From assembly GCA_015654635.1 (NCBI GenBank), contig JAATGP010000009.1:1-64000 (forward strand): a stretch of DNA of 64,000 nt, written 5' to 3'. Origin of the DNA: Alphaproteobacteria bacterium. GTDB taxonomy: Bacteria; Pseudomonadota; Alphaproteobacteria; Micropepsales; Micropepsaceae. The position numbers and the translations under genes were made by a program. Within the stretch, counting starts at the first letter, position 1. Each line of letters opens with the position of its first letter. The notes beneath the pieces were generated by a model. The model worked only from the letters and a program-made list of their open reading frames with translations, made no database searches and was not told the DNA's origin. Shown one piece after another: positions 17,499-27,004 of the stretch.

Positions 17499-18536
17499 AT
17501 GAACGTCTCACTAAAGTCTGTGATGACCGCACTTGCCGGCCTTGCGTCGGTGGCGGTGATTGCGACGGGTGCGCTTGCCGCCAATATCAATGGCGCCGGC
17601 GCGTCCTTCCCCTATCCGATCTACTCCAAATGGGCGGGCGCCTATCAGGGCGTCAGCGGCACCGGTCTGAACTATCAATCGATCGGTTCCGGCGGCGGTA
17701 TCGCCCAGATCAAGGCCAAGACTGTGACCTTCGGCGCCAGCGATGCGCCGCTGAAGAAGGCCGATCTCGACAAGTTCGGTCTGGCCCAGTTCCCGACTGT
17801 GATCGGCGGCGTTGTGCCAGTCGTGAACGTGCCGGGTGTTGCTCCCGGCCAGCTCATCCTGGACGGCAAGGTTCTTGCCGACATCTTCCAGGGCACCGTC
17901 AGCCGCTGGGATGATCCGGCCATTAAGGCCCTCAACCCCGGTCTGGCTCTGCCTGGCAAGGCGATCTCGGTCGTCCATCGCGCCGACGCTTCGGGCACGA
18001 CCTTCGTGTTCACCACCTATCTGTCGCGCGTGAGCGCTGACTGGTCCAAGGGCGTCGGTGCTGCCACCGCCGTTGATTGGCCGGTTGGTATTGGCGCGAA
18101 AGGCAACGAAGGCGTTGCCGGCAACGTGGCCCAGACTTCGGGCTCCATCGGTTATGTCGAATTCGCCTATGCCAAACAGAACCATCTCAAGCACACCCGC
18201 ATGATCAACAAGGACGGCAAGACGGTTGTGCCGTCTTCCGACACCTTCAAGGCTGCTGCGGACAAGGCCGATTGGGCTGGCGCTGCCAACAATGGTTTCT
18301 ACATCATCCTCGTCGACCAGCCCGGCGCCTCGGCTTGGCCGATCACGGCGACGACCTACATCCTCGTCTACAAGCAACCGTCCGACATTGCGGGCACATT
18401 GGAGACCCTCAAGTTCTTCAAGTGGTCCTATGCCAATGGCGGTCCGGCTGCCCTCAGCCTCGATTACGTCCCGCTGCCGCCGGTCGCCACCCAAGCGATT
18501 GAAGCCAGCTGGAAGCAAATTCAGGGTTGGAAATAG
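17499..18536 (+). CDS. pstS: phosphate ABC transporter substrate-binding protein
   Basis: A 345-residue periplasmic binding protein with a signal peptide (1-28). The PstS phosphate-binding features are present: NGAGASFPYPIYSKW (about 30-44), YQSIGSGGGIAQI, FGASDAPL and HRADASGTTFVFTTYLS. It is expressed with the porin from the Pho-box promoter, giving an outer membrane and periplasmic capture pair. The pstCAB and phoU genes are not in this window. A stem-loop 30 bases after the stop ends the operon. Confidence 0.94.
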   Translation: MNVSLKSVMTALAGLASVAVIATGALAANINGAGASFPYPIYSKWAGAYQGVSGTGLNYQSIGSGGGIAQIKAKTVTFGASDAPLKKADLDKFGLAQFPTVIGGVVPVVNVPGVAPGQLILDGKVLADIFQGTVSRWDDPAIKALNPGLALPGKAISVVHRADASGTTFVFTTYLSRVSADWSKGVGAATAVDWPVGIGAKGNEGVAGNVAQTSGSIGYVEFAYAKQNHLKHTRMINKDGKTVVPSSDTFKAAADKADWAGAANNGFYIILVDQPGASAWPITATTYILVYKQPSDIAGTLETLKFFKWSYANGGPAALSLDYVPLPPVATQAIEASWKQIQGWK

Positions 18537-18567
18537 CCTAATCTTGCCGTAACGTTGGGGGGTATGG

Positions 18568-18593
18568 AAGGGGCGGTCTTCGGGTCGCCCCTT
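18568..18593 (+). terminator. stem-loop after pstS
   Basis: AAGGGGCG pairs perfectly with CGCCCCTT across a ten-base loop, 31 bases after the pstS stop. The following T-run is weak, so termination may be only partly intrinsic. Confidence 0.55.
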
Positions 18594-18726
18594 CTGCATT
18601 TGGCATATTCGATCAAAACAATGCCGTGTATTATAATTTTCGGTGCGTAAACGCCGTTTTTTCGCCCTATGTGGGATATTATCAAGGCTGCTTACGATCC
18701 CGACTGTTATCATCTTGAATGTTATT

Positions 18727-18740
18727 ATAAGCATGCTTAT
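18727..18740. promoter_or_regulatory. 14-base palindrome upstream of the marR-emrAB operon
   Basis: ATAAGCATGCTTAT is a perfect palindrome in AT-rich DNA, ending 22 bases before the MarR-type start codon. MarR regulators typically bind such palindromes over their own promoters, so it is a likely operator for the efflux operon. Confidence 0.55.
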
Positions 18741-18762
18741 CTGATCACCCGGACGGATGATC

Positions 18763-19218
18763 ATGGACAAAACCATCAACAACGATTTGCCTTTTGTGCT
18801 CCACGATGTGGCGCGGCTGATGCGAACACGCTTCGACCAGCGCGCCCGTGGCTGGGGCATGACCCGGGCCCAATGCGTGACTCTGGTCAAGCTGGAATGC
18901 CGCCCGGGCCTTTCTCAGACCGAGCTGGCCGCTATTTTGGAGGTCGAGCCGATTACGGTCGCCCGTTTGATCGACCGGCTGGAAGCCAGCGGCATGGTCG
19001 AGCGGCGCCCTGATCCCACGGACCGGCGCATGCACCGGCTCCATCTTTTGCCGGCGGCCAAACCAGTGCTGGCGGAAATTGACACTTATCGTGAGGGCGC
19101 CGTTGCCCAGCTCCGTGAGGTTGTGGCCGCAGAGGATTGGGCGGCCGCTCATCGCGTACTTCTTCAGATCAAGGAAGCGCTGTTGACCGAGGGTATCGGT
19201 TCGGCGTCAGGAGAATAA
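18763..19218 (+). CDS. MarR-family transcriptional regulator
   Basis: A 151-residue winged-helix regulator with the MarR/SlyA layout: an N-terminal dimerisation helix (LHDVARLMRTRFDQRA), the HTH (LSQTELAAILEVEPITVARLIDRLEASG, about 52-79) and the wing (VERRPDPTDRRMHRLHL, with the conserved DxRR). ATG 18763 is preferred to 18757 because GGACGG sits six bases upstream. It is the first gene of an operon with an HlyD-type adaptor and a DHA2 transporter, four bases before the next start. It probably represses the efflux pump until a toxic ligand binds. Confidence 0.92.
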   Translation: MDKTINNDLPFVLHDVARLMRTRFDQRARGWGMTRAQCVTLVKLECRPGLSQTELAAILEVEPITVARLIDRLEASGMVERRPDPTDRRMHRLHLLPAAKPVLAEIDTYREGAVAQLREVVAAEDWAAAHRVLLQIKEALLTEGIGSASGE

Positions 19219-19222
19219 AATT

Positions 19223-20350
19223 ATGGATGTTCGCGCCCAAACCACCCCTGACTATTATGCAGCCCCCCGCAGCCGCGCTTGGCTTTCCGCGCTGTGGCAG
19301 GACAAACAGCGTTTTCGCCGCGTCTTGATGATCGGCGGCGTTGCGCTCGTGGCCATTGTGGCTCTCACGGTGTGGCTGAGCGCCGGGCGCTATGTCGGAA
19401 CCGACGATTCCTATGTCCGCGCCGCCAAATTGATGGTCAGCCCGGATATCTCCGGCTTGGTCAAGACCGTGGATGTCCGTGAAGGCCAGCATGTGAAAAA
19501 AGGGCAGGTGCTCTTTACCATCGATCCGCGTCCCTTCGAGATTGCGGTCGCCAACACCAAAGCGGCGCTGGAAGCGGCGCGTCTGGATGTGGTGTCCTCG
19601 GAAGCGGCCTATCAGAGCCTCGTGGCCCAAGTCGCGGCGCAGCAGAGCGCAGTCAAACTGGCTCAGACCACCTATAACCGCTATCTCGCCCTGGCCCGCT
19701 CCAACGCCATCGCCCCCCAGACTTTGGATCAGGCGCACATGACCTTGACCTCGGCCCAGGCGACTTTGGCCTCCGCGCAACAGAACGCCACCACCCAGCT
19801 GGACAAACTCCTGGGCAATCCCAATTTGCCGCCGGACCAAGCTCCGTCCTATCTGCAGGCCAAAGCCGCCTATGACGAAGCCAAACGTCAGTTGGATCAT
19901 ACCGTGGTCGGCGCCCCCTTTGAGGGCGATGTCGCCGAGGTGGATTCGCTGCAGCCCGGCACCCTGGTGATTTCGGCCTTGTCGTCATTTTCGACCACCA
20001 GTGCGGTGGGTTTGGTTTCGACCAGCGATTTGTGGATCGAGGCCAATATGAAGGAGACCGATCTCACCCATGTGCGTGTCGGCCAGCCGGTCGAGGTCAC
20101 CGTCGATACCTATCCGGACAACACCTGGAACTGCCATGTCGGCGCCATCAGTAGAGCCTCCTCGGATGCCTTCTCGGCGCTGCCGTCGGAAAATGCCTCA
20201 AGCAATTGGGTCAAGGTCGTGCAGCGTATTCCGGTGCGCGTGGTTTGTGAGGTCAAGGCCGGCGATCCGCCGATGCGTTCCGGCATGAGCGCGCTGGTCA
20301 GTATCGATACGGGCATGCGCCGTTGGAACCGTATGCTGGCGGGCCGGTAA
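19223..20350 (+). CDS. emrA: HlyD/EmrA-type membrane fusion protein
   Basis: The periplasmic adaptor of a tripartite efflux pump. It has one N-terminal membrane helix (about 33-53), a lipoyl-like half motif (VSPDISGLVKTVDVREGQHVKKGQ, about 74-95), a long coiled-coil hairpin (about 105-205), the second lipoyl half (VGAPFEGDVAEVDSLQPG) and a beta-barrel region. Length (375) suits EmrA. It is translated with the downstream DHA2 transporter (six-base gap). The outer membrane channel is not encoded here. Confidence 0.92.
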   Translation: MDVRAQTTPDYYAAPRSRAWLSALWQDKQRFRRVLMIGGVALVAIVALTVWLSAGRYVGTDDSYVRAAKLMVSPDISGLVKTVDVREGQHVKKGQVLFTIDPRPFEIAVANTKAALEAARLDVVSSEAAYQSLVAQVAAQQSAVKLAQTTYNRYLALARSNAIAPQTLDQAHMTLTSAQATLASAQQNATTQLDKLLGNPNLPPDQAPSYLQAKAAYDEAKRQLDHTVVGAPFEGDVAEVDSLQPGTLVISALSSFSTTSAVGLVSTSDLWIEANMKETDLTHVRVGQPVEVTVDTYPDNTWNCHVGAISRASSDAFSALPSENASSNWVKVVQRIPVRVVCEVKAGDPPMRSGMSALVSIDTGMRRWNRMLAGR

Positions 20351-20356
20351 GCCACC

Positions 20357-21922
20357 ATGGCCGCAGCCCCCACAGTCCGTCATGGCACCAGTCACGAGCA
20401 CTACACCAAAGCCCAGCTGATCATCGTGGTGATGTGCTCGATGGCCGGCACTTTGATGCAGGCTCTCGACACCACGATTGCCAATGTGGCGCTGCCCTAT
20501 ATGCGTGGCAGCCTCTCTGCCTCGCAGGACCAGATCACCTGGGTTCTGACGTCTTACATCGTTGCGGCCGCCATCATGACGGCGCCGGTGGGCTGGCTCG
20601 CCAACCGCTTCGGCAAAAAGAACGTGCTGTTGGCTTCGATGATCGGCTTTACCGTCGCCTCGATGCTCTGCGGCGCCGCCACCGACCTTAGCGAGATCGT
20701 CCTCTTCCGCCTGTTGCAAGGTGTCTTCGGTGCCGCTCTGGCACCGCTTTCCCAATCGGTGATGATCGATCTCTATCCCATCGAAAAGCGCGCGCAGGTG
20801 ATGGCGATCTGGGGCATCGGCATCATGCTGGGGCCGATCTTGGGCCCGACGCTGGGCGGCTATCTCACCGATGCCTATAGCTGGCGCTGGGTGTTTTACG
20901 TCAACGTCCCCTTCGGCATCGCGGCGACGATCGGTTTGTGGATAGTGTTCAAAGACACCAGCCGCAATGAAGGTCTCAAATTCGACTGGTCCGGTTTTGC
21001 CTATATGGCGGTGGCCATGGGCTCGTTGCAGCTGATGCTTGACCGCGGCGAAACCAAGGACTGGTTCTCCTCTATCGAGATCGTCACCTATGCGGTGCTG
21101 ACGGTGTTGGGGCTTTATCTGTTCCTCATCCATCTCTTCATGGGCAAAGCGCCGTTCCTGCCGCGGAAAATGTTTTCCGACCGCAATTTCTCCTCGGCGC
21201 AGGTCGTAATGTTTGTGGTCGGTGCGGTGCTGCTTGCCTCATCGGCACTGATGCCGCCTTATTTGCAGAATCTTGGCGGCTATTCGGTGTTGCAGACAGG
21301 CCTGCTGCTCGGCCCGCGCGGCTTTGGTACCATTGCGGCCATGGCGCTGGTGGGGCGTATCGCCAACAAGACGGATCCGCGCGTACTGATGACCATCGGC
21401 GTGACCTGTGTGGCCTGGTCGCTCTGGCAGATGGCGCAGTGGAACCCCTCTATCGATTTCTGGGAACTGCTCTACGTCTCCGTCGTGCAGGGCTTTGGCT
21501 TCGGCATGGTGTTTGTGCCGCTCAATCTGGTGGCCTTTGCCACCTTGCCGGGCAACTACCGCACCGACGGCAGTGCCTTTATGAACTTGGTGCGTAACGT
21601 CGGCAGCGCCATCGGTGTTTCGGTCAGCACCACCATTCTGACCAACAGCATGCAGGCCATTCGCTCCGATCTTATCGGCCACGCCTCGCTCTTCAACCGT
21701 CCTGCGGGTGTCAATGCGGAATCGCTTTACTTCAATCTGCAGCTTCCCACGGGGCAAGCTATGTTTAACGGCCTGATCAACATGCGGGCGGCGATTGATG
21801 CCTATGCGAATGATTTTCTCTTCATGTTCTACCTCACGCTGATAATGTATCCTTTGATATGGCTGATGAAACGCCCATCTTTCACCACCGGCAGCAAGCC
21901 TGTGGCGGCGGCTGTGGAATAG
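20357..21922 (+). CDS. emrB: DHA2-family multidrug efflux MFS transporter
   Basis: A 521-residue inner-membrane drug:proton antiporter of the 14-helix DHA2 group. Motif D1-like DTTIANVALPYMRG lies in helix 1 (about 34-47), motif A-like GWLANRFGKKNVLL after helix 2 (about 77-90), and motif C-like GIGIMLGPILGPTLGGYL in helix 5 (about 154-171). With the adaptor upstream it forms an EmrAB-type pump. The substrate range is unknown. Confidence 0.93.
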   Translation: MAAAPTVRHGTSHEHYTKAQLIIVVMCSMAGTLMQALDTTIANVALPYMRGSLSASQDQITWVLTSYIVAAAIMTAPVGWLANRFGKKNVLLASMIGFTVASMLCGAATDLSEIVLFRLLQGVFGAALAPLSQSVMIDLYPIEKRAQVMAIWGIGIMLGPILGPTLGGYLTDAYSWRWVFYVNVPFGIAATIGLWIVFKDTSRNEGLKFDWSGFAYMAVAMGSLQLMLDRGETKDWFSSIEIVTYAVLTVLGLYLFLIHLFMGKAPFLPRKMFSDRNFSSAQVVMFVVGAVLLASSALMPPYLQNLGGYSVLQTGLLLGPRGFGTIAAMALVGRIANKTDPRVLMTIGVTCVAWSLWQMAQWNPSIDFWELLYVSVVQGFGFGMVFVPLNLVAFATLPGNYRTDGSAFMNLVRNVGSAIGVSVSTTILTNSMQAIRSDLIGHASLFNRPAGVNAESLYFNLQLPTGQAMFNGLINMRAAIDAYANDFLFMFYLTLIMYPLIWLMKRPSFTTGSKPVAAAVE

Positions 21923-22092
21923 CCGCTGCCGCGATGGTGCGCGCAAAAGCGGCATCTGTGTTACGGTTGGGATCGTGGCCAGCCACAATTTGGCCCGGAG
22001 CCGAGCGCTCGATCCACGGTCCGTGGCGATGCCAAGGGAACTATTAAGCCTGCTCGCCCATTAAAATGGCAACAGGCAAAGGCAATTACATC

Positions 22093-22686
22093 ATGGATGT
22101 CGAAACTGCTGGCCCGAAACGGCCCTATCACCACGGAGATTTGCGCAACGCCCTGCTCGATGCGGCGCGTACAATCCTCGAAGAAGAGTCGCTTGCGGCG
22201 CTCAGCCTGCGGGCGGTGGCGCGCAAGGCTGGGGTCAGCCATGCCGCGCCCTATCGGCATTTTCCCAACCACGAGGCTTTGCTGGTCGAGCTTGCCTCCG
22301 AAGGCTTTCTCGAACTTCGAGCCGAGATCGTCGAAGCCGCCGGCTTGCCCGGTGAGGAATCCGACCGCATCGCGGCCATCGGCGGCGCTTATATGCGCTT
22401 TGTGGCGCGCCGTCCCGCTTTGGCGCGGTTGATGTTTGGGCCGCAATTGCCCAATCGCGAAAGTTTCCCGGCGCTGGCGCAAGCCGCCGATGGGATCGGT
22501 GAGGAGATCGGCAAAGCCCTGAACAATTCCGCCTTGGGCCTCGCCGTTTGGGCGGCGGTGCATGGTCTAGCCATGCTGGTGCTGGAGAACGTCATCGATC
22601 TTGGCCAACGCCGCTCGGGCCTGGATGTGCTGCCGTCCCGCGCCGAAATCCTGCTGCGCAGCCTGTTCTCGGTGCCGACAGACTAA
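22093..22686 (+). CDS. TetR-family transcriptional regulator
   Basis: A 197-residue regulator with a TetR N-terminal domain: YHHGDLRNALLDAART (about 12-27), then the HTH LSLRAVARKAGVSHAAPYRHF (about 38-57). The C-terminal region matches the WHG-type ligand domain (VARRPALARLMFG and AVWAAVHGLAMLV). ATG 22093 is preferred over 22066 because the conserved PYHHGDLR block then sits close to the N-terminus. It follows the efflux operon by 170 bases but has its own space for a promoter. The ligand and targets are unknown; control of the upstream pump is possible. Confidence 0.9.
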   Translation: MDVETAGPKRPYHHGDLRNALLDAARTILEEESLAALSLRAVARKAGVSHAAPYRHFPNHEALLVELASEGFLELRAEIVEAAGLPGEESDRIAAIGGAYMRFVARRPALARLMFGPQLPNRESFPALAQAADGIGEEIGKALNNSALGLAVWAAVHGLAMLVLENVIDLGQRRSGLDVLPSRAEILLRSLFSVPTD

Positions 22687-22694
22687 AGCCAAGG

Positions 22695-23084
22695 CTACTT
22701 GGCGTCGCCTTCGGATGCACCTTGCGGCTCGTTGATCACCCAAATGGTTTTGGCGCCGCTGTTGCGCAGCAGCACAACTGCTTTGGCAACAGCGACCATG
22801 GTCTCGCCGCGCGGCGCCCGGATGCTGAAACCGGCATCGGGATGCTCGCTCTGGATCTGTGCCACTTTGCGCTTCAGTTTTTCCGGGCTCTCGAACAACG
22901 CCCCGTCGATCCGCACCGTGCCGTCCACCATCACCGCCACGGGTACCGTGTATTTCTCCGCCTCCGCCACCGGCCAATAGGTTTTGAACAGGTAATAGCC
23001 GTAACCGGCGGTGATCAGGATCAAGAGGGCCAGCACCGCATATTTCAAGCGGCCGGCGAAAAGGCGGGGATCGGGCATCGTCAC
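22695..23084 (-). CDS. ExbD/TolR-like single-TM periplasmic protein
   Basis: A 129-residue protein with one membrane helix (about 14-33) and a periplasmic domain resembling ExbD/TolR: VAVMVDGTVRIDGALF, then a helix ending in the HPDAGFSIRAPRGETM strand, and the last strand AKTIWVINEP. No ExbB/TolQ partner is adjacent. The conserved membrane Asp of true ExbD is not evident (the helix reads AVLALLILITAGYGYYLF). It follows hemB by 20 bases on the same strand and is probably co-transcribed. It could be a structural relative rather than an energy-coupling protein. Confidence 0.65.
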   Translation of the reverse strand: MTMPDPRLFAGRLKYAVLALLILITAGYGYYLFKTYWPVAEAEKYTVPVAVMVDGTVRIDGALFESPEKLKRKVAQIQSEHPDAGFSIRAPRGETMVAVAKAVVLLRNSGAKTIWVINEPQGASEGDAK

Positions 23085-23104
23085 TCTCTAAAGCGGTTTC
23101 AAAA

Positions 23105-24106
<1,002 letters not shown>

Positions 24107-24354
24107 TCAACAGAAAAGGGGGAGGCGAGTGCAACGTATGACACCAGTATAAGCCGCAGTGCCGTTCCGGCAAACGCCGGATACCTCCCAAACTAGGCCC
24201 GCGCGCGCTCTTGACCGCATGAATTCTGCTTTATGGGCCACGGGTCGCAGGCCCCCTTCGCGGTCTTGCGGCTTGGTCCTTGCTGCGGCTTACTAGCAGA
24301 CGCTCCTACGTGCGGAGCCTTCGATTTGGCAAGCGTGCAGGAGATAACAGGCCC

Positions 24355-25407
24355 GTGACGGAACGAGTGAGCGAATCCGAAATTCTGTTTGAAAACCGCG
24401 GTGCGGTCGGCTTGATCACACTCAACCGGCCCAAGGCGTTGAACGCGCTGACCCTGAACATGGTCAGCGCCATGCAATCCAAGCTTGAGGAATGGGCCGT
24501 CGATCCGCGGGTCGCCACCGTGGTCGTGCGCGGCGCGGGCGACCGGGCCTTTTGTGCGGGAGCCGACATTCGCGCCGTGCGCCAGTCGGGCCTTGACGGC
24601 ACCAGCTACGCGCTCGACTTCTTCCGCACCGAGTACAAGCTCAACGCCTATATCAAGCGCTATCCCAAACCCTATCTCTCGCTGATCCGCGGCATCTGCA
24701 TGGGTGGCGGGCTCGGCATCTCCGTCCATGGCCAGTTTCGTGTCGCCGGCTCCTCGGCGATCTTCGCCATGCCGGAGACGGGCATTGGCTTTTTTCCCGA
24801 TGTCGGAGCCAGCTATTTCCTCTCGCGCTTGCCAGGTCAGGTTGGCCTTTATCTGGGCCTGACGGGGGCTCGCGTGAAGGCGGCGGACGGGCTTTATCTC
24901 AAACTCGCCACCCATTGGGTGCCGTCGGAATATTGGGAGGCCTTTGTCGATGCCTTGGCCTCGGGTGATGAGCCGGTCGACGTCCTCTCGGAAATGGCGC
25001 GCGATCTGTTGCCCAGCGCGCCGATTTCGGACCGGCGCGAGGAGATCGACGCCATTTTCAAAAGCTCATCGGTCGGCGATATCCTGGCGATGCTCGATCA
25101 GGATGAAATCGACGACGAGTGGAGCAGCGAGACCGCGGCTCTGATTCGCAGCCGCTCGCCGACCTCGCTCAACCTGACCCACAATGAAATCCGCTCGGGC
25201 AAGACGCTCAGCTTTGAAGACTGCATGCGCATGGAATATCGCATGGCCAGCCGCATTCTTCAGGGCAAGGATTTCTACGAAGGCGTCCGGTCCGTGATTG
25301 TGGACAAGGACAATGCGCCGAAATGGTCGCCGGCGAATCTCGGCGATGTCAGCGATGACGAAATCCATGCCTATTTTGCGCCGCTGGAGCAGGAACTCGA
25401 GCTGTAA
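24355..25407 (+). CDS. enoyl-CoA hydratase-fold 3-hydroxyisobutyryl-CoA hydrolase-like protein
   Basis: A 350-residue crotonase-fold enzyme. The oxyanion-hole region reads FCAGADIRA (about 65-73) and GICMGGGLGISVHG (about 115-128). The active-site segment MPETGIGFFPDVGASYF (about 139-155) has the Glu and Asp typical of 3-hydroxyisobutyryl-CoA hydrolases rather than of plain hydratases. The long C-terminal region (250-350, SPTSLNLTHNEIRSG) also fits that subgroup, which acts in valine breakdown. GTG 24355 follows an AGGAGA site. It is divergent from hemB and stands alone. Confidence 0.85.
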   Translation: MTERVSESEILFENRGAVGLITLNRPKALNALTLNMVSAMQSKLEEWAVDPRVATVVVRGAGDRAFCAGADIRAVRQSGLDGTSYALDFFRTEYKLNAYIKRYPKPYLSLIRGICMGGGLGISVHGQFRVAGSSAIFAMPETGIGFFPDVGASYFLSRLPGQVGLYLGLTGARVKAADGLYLKLATHWVPSEYWEAFVDALASGDEPVDVLSEMARDLLPSAPISDRREEIDAIFKSSSVGDILAMLDQDEIDDEWSSETAALIRSRSPTSLNLTHNEIRSGKTLSFEDCMRMEYRMASRILQGKDFYEGVRSVIVDKDNAPKWSPANLGDVSDDEIHAYFAPLEQELEL

Positions 25408-25575
25408 GGAACACAACTGTGCCGTGCCGGGACGGTGCTTTTACACTTTGTTTGCCGCGTGGCGAATATGGCCTCTATTCGGTTGTACTCGCGCCGTCTT
25501 TGCCCCGTGTTGTCGGCAAGTTTTACCGGTCTTTAAGACGTAACGCCTAGGCTGAAGCCACAATAACAAGGTGGG

Positions 25576-25590
25576 CCCCCAAAAAGGGGG
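25576..25590 (+). promoter_or_regulatory. hairpin overlapping the ldtR ribosome site
   Basis: CCCCC, AAAAA and GGGGG run consecutively, so the mRNA can form a five G-C-pair hairpin. The 3' arm is part of the purine-rich tract (GGGGGAAAAAAG) that serves as ribosome site for the ATG at 25598. Folding would hide it and could make translation condition-dependent. Confidence 0.4.
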
Positions 25591-25597
25591 AAAAAAG

Positions 25598-26107
25598 ATG
25601 ACAGCTCTGGCAAGACCGCAAGCGGCGGCCGTGATCGACGGTGCACGCGAGCAAGCGAAATTCTATCTCGAGACCCTCAATCTCGTGGAGCGGCTTCATC
25701 GCCAATTGCTCGACGTGATCAAGGACGAACTCGACCGTCGTGACGAGCGCGAGATCAACAGCGTGCAAGCGCTGCTCCTGTTCAACGTCGGCGATCAGGA
25801 GCTGACGGCGGGCGAGTTGCGCACGCGCGGTCACTACCTGGGTTCCAACGTCTCCTACAACCTCAAAAAGCTCGTCGATCTTGGCTATATTCATCACGAA
25901 CGCTCCGAAGTGGATCGCCGTTCCGTGCTGGTTCGCCTGACGCGCAAGGGCGAGATCGTGCGCGATATGCTGCGCGAATTGTTCGGACGCCATCTGGGTT
26001 CCCTCGAAGCGGTCGGCAACGTGGCCTCCTCGGATCTCGAGGGGATGAACGCTTGCCTGCGCCGGATGGAACGCTTCTGGATCGATCAGGTTCGTTTCCG
26101 GCTCTAA
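25598..26107 (+). CDS. ldtR: MarR-family regulator, LdtR type
   Basis: A 169-residue winged-helix regulator matching the alphaproteobacterial LdtR group. The NSVQALLLFNVGDQELTAGE block leads into the recognition region LRTRGHYLGSNVSYNLKKLVDLGYI (about 75-99), followed by the RSEVDRRSVLVRLT wing. LdtR relatives control an L,D-transpeptidase and osmotic tolerance; no such gene is adjacent. A CCCCC-AAAAA-GGGGG hairpin lies just before the ATG, with the G-run forming part of the ribosome site. The group assignment is strong; the target is from family knowledge only. Confidence 0.88.
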   Translation: MTALARPQAAAVIDGAREQAKFYLETLNLVERLHRQLLDVIKDELDRRDEREINSVQALLLFNVGDQELTAGELRTRGHYLGSNVSYNLKKLVDLGYIHHERSEVDRRSVLVRLTRKGEIVRDMLRELFGRHLGSLEAVGNVASSDLEGMNACLRRMERFWIDQVRFRL

Positions 26108-26131
26108 GCCCGAACGTGCTTTCCTGACTGC

Positions 26132-26191
26132 TATGGCCCGCGCGAGCGGGCCATACTGCTTGGTGCAACAGTCCCGCGCGAGCGGGCCATA
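26132..26191. repeat. pair of REP-like palindromes after ldtR
   Basis: TATGGCCCGC and GCGGGCCATA form a perfect ten-base stem with a GCGA loop (26132-26155). A second, partly decayed copy (CCCGC, GCGA, GCGGG, ending CCATA) lies at 26173-26191. The same motif family recurs near ribD (31045 and 31144). It may also act as a terminator for ldtR. Confidence 0.6.
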
Positions 26192-26246
26192 GCGCTTTAG
26201 ATGTCGCACCGACTCGTGCGAGCATGATCCTCCAAGGGAGTCCCGC

Positions 26247-26891
26247 TTGCGTCTCACCAAAGCCCATCTCTACCATCATGGCCGCTTCTATGCGGCGGCG
26301 CTGGTCGGTGGCGTGGTCTATGCAGTCTTCAGGCTGCTGGCTTGGCCGCAGCCCACAGCCGCCGCGGGCGACGCCTTTTTCCTCGTCTATCTCGCGGCTG
26401 TCTCGCGTGTTTTGCTGAAGCACACCACGGAAGACTTAAAGCGCCGCGCCGCGCTGGAGGATGAAGGCATCGCTATCGTGGTGGGCATTGCCTTGGCCAT
26501 CATCGCGCTCAACATCGCCAGCATCTTTCTCGCCCTTCATAGCCGTACACCACTCGATGCGCTCTCCCTCGCATTGTTGCTGGCTGCGGCGCCGCTGGGA
26601 TGGTGCGTGCTGCACACGATCTCTGCCTTTCATTATGCCGATCTGCACTACTTCGATCCGCCGGGGGCGGGCGAGCCCGGCACGGCGTTGCAGTTTCCGG
26701 GAACGGAGGAACCCGATTTGTGGGACTTCCTCTATTTTTCCTTCGTCATCGGCATGACGGCCCAGGTTTCCGATGTCCAGGTCGCGAACCGGGACATGCG
26801 CCGGGCGGTGACCGCCCATTCCATCGTTTCGTTTTTTTTCAATACCGTGCTCATCGCCTTGGTGGTAAACGCCGTAGCCGTCAGTCATTAA
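26247..26891 (+). CDS. DUF1345 family membrane protein
   Basis: A 214-residue inner-membrane protein of the DUF1345 family. It has about five hydrophobic segments: 15-32, 43-56, 75-96, 106-126 and 190-212. The family signature region is FHYADLHYF, then PDLWDFLYFSFVIGMTAQVSDV (about 152-173). Function is unknown. It begins at TTG with AAGGGAG six bases upstream. It is a single gene between ldtR and hemA. Confidence 0.85.
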   Translation: MRLTKAHLYHHGRFYAAALVGGVVYAVFRLLAWPQPTAAAGDAFFLVYLAAVSRVLLKHTTEDLKRRAALEDEGIAIVVGIALAIIALNIASIFLALHSRTPLDALSLALLLAAAPLGWCVLHTISAFHYADLHYFDPPGAGEPGTALQFPGTEEPDLWDFLYFSFVIGMTAQVSDVQVANRDMRRAVTAHSIVSFFFNTVLIALVVNAVAVSH

Positions 26892-27004
26892 CGGGGCCGC
26901 CACTTTAGAATGCGACAAAGAAGGCCGTTTTCCGGCATTGCATCACGGCCCTGACGCGCTAGAGTTAGGCCCCCGCTTGATGCGGACCTGAGAGAGAAAA
27001 ACAC

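Noticed and set aside
15862-18890. Long minus-strand frames opposite the porin and pstS
   Set aside because: Both plus-strand genes have signal peptides, family motifs and a Pho box; the antisense products are Arg/Gly/Val shadows.
26132-26191. CRISPR-like repeats after ldtR
   Set aside because: Only two copies with a short gap, perfectly palindromic and related to other dispersed palindromes; no spacers or cas genes.
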